Both the position numbers and the translations under genes were made by a program. Below, in pieces: positions 23,811 to 24,174 of a DNA stretch of 24,174 nt. The stretch is from Bacillota bacterium. Lineage in GTDB: Bacteria; Bacillota; Clostridia; Acetivibrionales; DSM-1351. Location: NCBI GenBank assembly GCA_023395575.1, contig JAEWZA010000138.1, positions 1 to 24,174 of the forward strand. The letters run 5' to 3'. The notes beneath the pieces were generated by a model that was not told where the DNA came from, ran no database searches, and saw only the letters and a program-made list of their open reading frames with translations. Within the stretch, counting starts at the first letter, position 1. Every line of letters starts with the position of its first letter.

Positions 23811-23839
23811 ATTATAAAATTCAAAATGAATTATGTCAA
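23811..23839 (-). promoter_or_regulatory. Consensus sigma-A promoter of the Spo0E-like gene
   Basis: On the minus strand TTGACA (23834-23839) and TATAAT (23811-23816) are separated by exactly 17 bases, a perfect match to the housekeeping consensus. Predicted start about 23804, leaving a leader of about 105 bases before the Spo0E-like gene. Confidence 0.85.
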
Positions 23840-24174
23840 TATAATAGTATAAAAATTTGATAACGAAAATTCACTTTGCAATTTCAAAAACAGAAACCTT
23901 TTACAATTTATCAGCGGAATTTAATATTTCATAATTATAAAACTTGTGGATGATAAATTATGAAAATTGTAAAATTTGCGTGCTTTTTTGTATCCTTTGT
24001 GTGAACAATGTTTTAAGTCCTTATTTTCATATCGGCAGTGCAGGAATTAAATTTAATATATATTTTAAAAATACTTAACTTTTCAGTTTAAATTTTAGAT
24101 GTTCAACCTTAACAATGTTAAATAAGAGTTCCTTCTATTATACTCAAAACAGCTCCGACGAGTAAATATTTATT
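23840..24174. other. Gene-free right end of the window
   Basis: No coding region is supported. The main structure is a stem-loop at 23899-23974: TTTTACAAT (23899-23907) pairs with ATTGTAAAA (23966-23974), and TTTCATAATT (23927-23936) pairs with AATTATGAAA (23956-23965). This makes two stacked perfect stems of 9 and 10 bp with a 19-base bulge on the left. The rest is AT-rich spacer. Confidence 0.45.

Noticed and set aside
23960..24004. 14-codon frame starting MKIVKF near the right end
   Set aside because: Too short, no ribosome-binding site, and it lies in the stem of the hairpin.

Overview
The window is low-GC DNA (long A/T-rich spacers, mainly A/T-ending codons) and most likely comes from an endospore-forming member of the Clostridia. 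Three things support this. The first third has the gene order phoH-pgpH-ybeY-dgkA-cdd-era-yqzL-recO, the conserved Firmicutes order known from Bacillus subtilis. Ribosome-binding sites are strong GGAGG types, with several TTG starts. A small Spo0E-type protein points to sporulation. Species cannot be fixed from sequence alone.

Layout. Bases 1-6840 (+) hold the housekeeping cluster. It covers RNA and ribosome maintenance (PhoH, YbeY, Era), cyclic-di-AMP turnover (PgpH), lipid-carrier phosphorylation (DgkA), pyrimidine salvage (Cdd), a 44-residue YqzL-like protein between era and recO, and recombinational repair (RecO). phoH runs in from outside the window. Bases 6841-7259 carry no gene but hold a roughly 250-bp imperfect palindrome that looks like a non-coding mobile or structural element. 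A cardiolipin synthase follows (7260-8720). Then comes one very large secreted protein of 1863 residues (8979-14570), built from four modules, each with a cap, leucine-rich repeats and InlB-type B-repeats. Several of these modules were copied recently at DNA level.

Bases 14571-15208 are gene-free but highly structured: a terminator, two diverged tandem copies of a roughly 100-nt element, and a second terminator. This is the best candidate for an undescribed RNA in the window. Next is a heterodimeric ABC exporter with one degenerate and one canonical ATP site (15209-18699), then an uncharacterised helical protein with a J-domain-like HPE segment (18894-19691). A convergent bidirectional terminator separates it from a minus-strand pair: an RlmI-type rRNA methyltransferase and a UPF0291/YnzC protein. 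After a 597-bp gene-free stretch with several hairpins comes an isolated cheW (+). It is convergent with ychF (-). A 50-residue Spo0E-like gene (-) with a perfect TTGACA-N17-TATAAT promoter closes the set.

How the parts fit: the left side is core metabolism and translation. The middle is an accessory, cell-surface block (envelope lipid synthesis, giant repeat protein, exporter). The right side is a scatter of single genes for rRNA modification, chemotaxis coupling, ribosome-associated ATPase and sporulation phosphorelay control. Short dispersed motifs recur in the spacers of all three parts.
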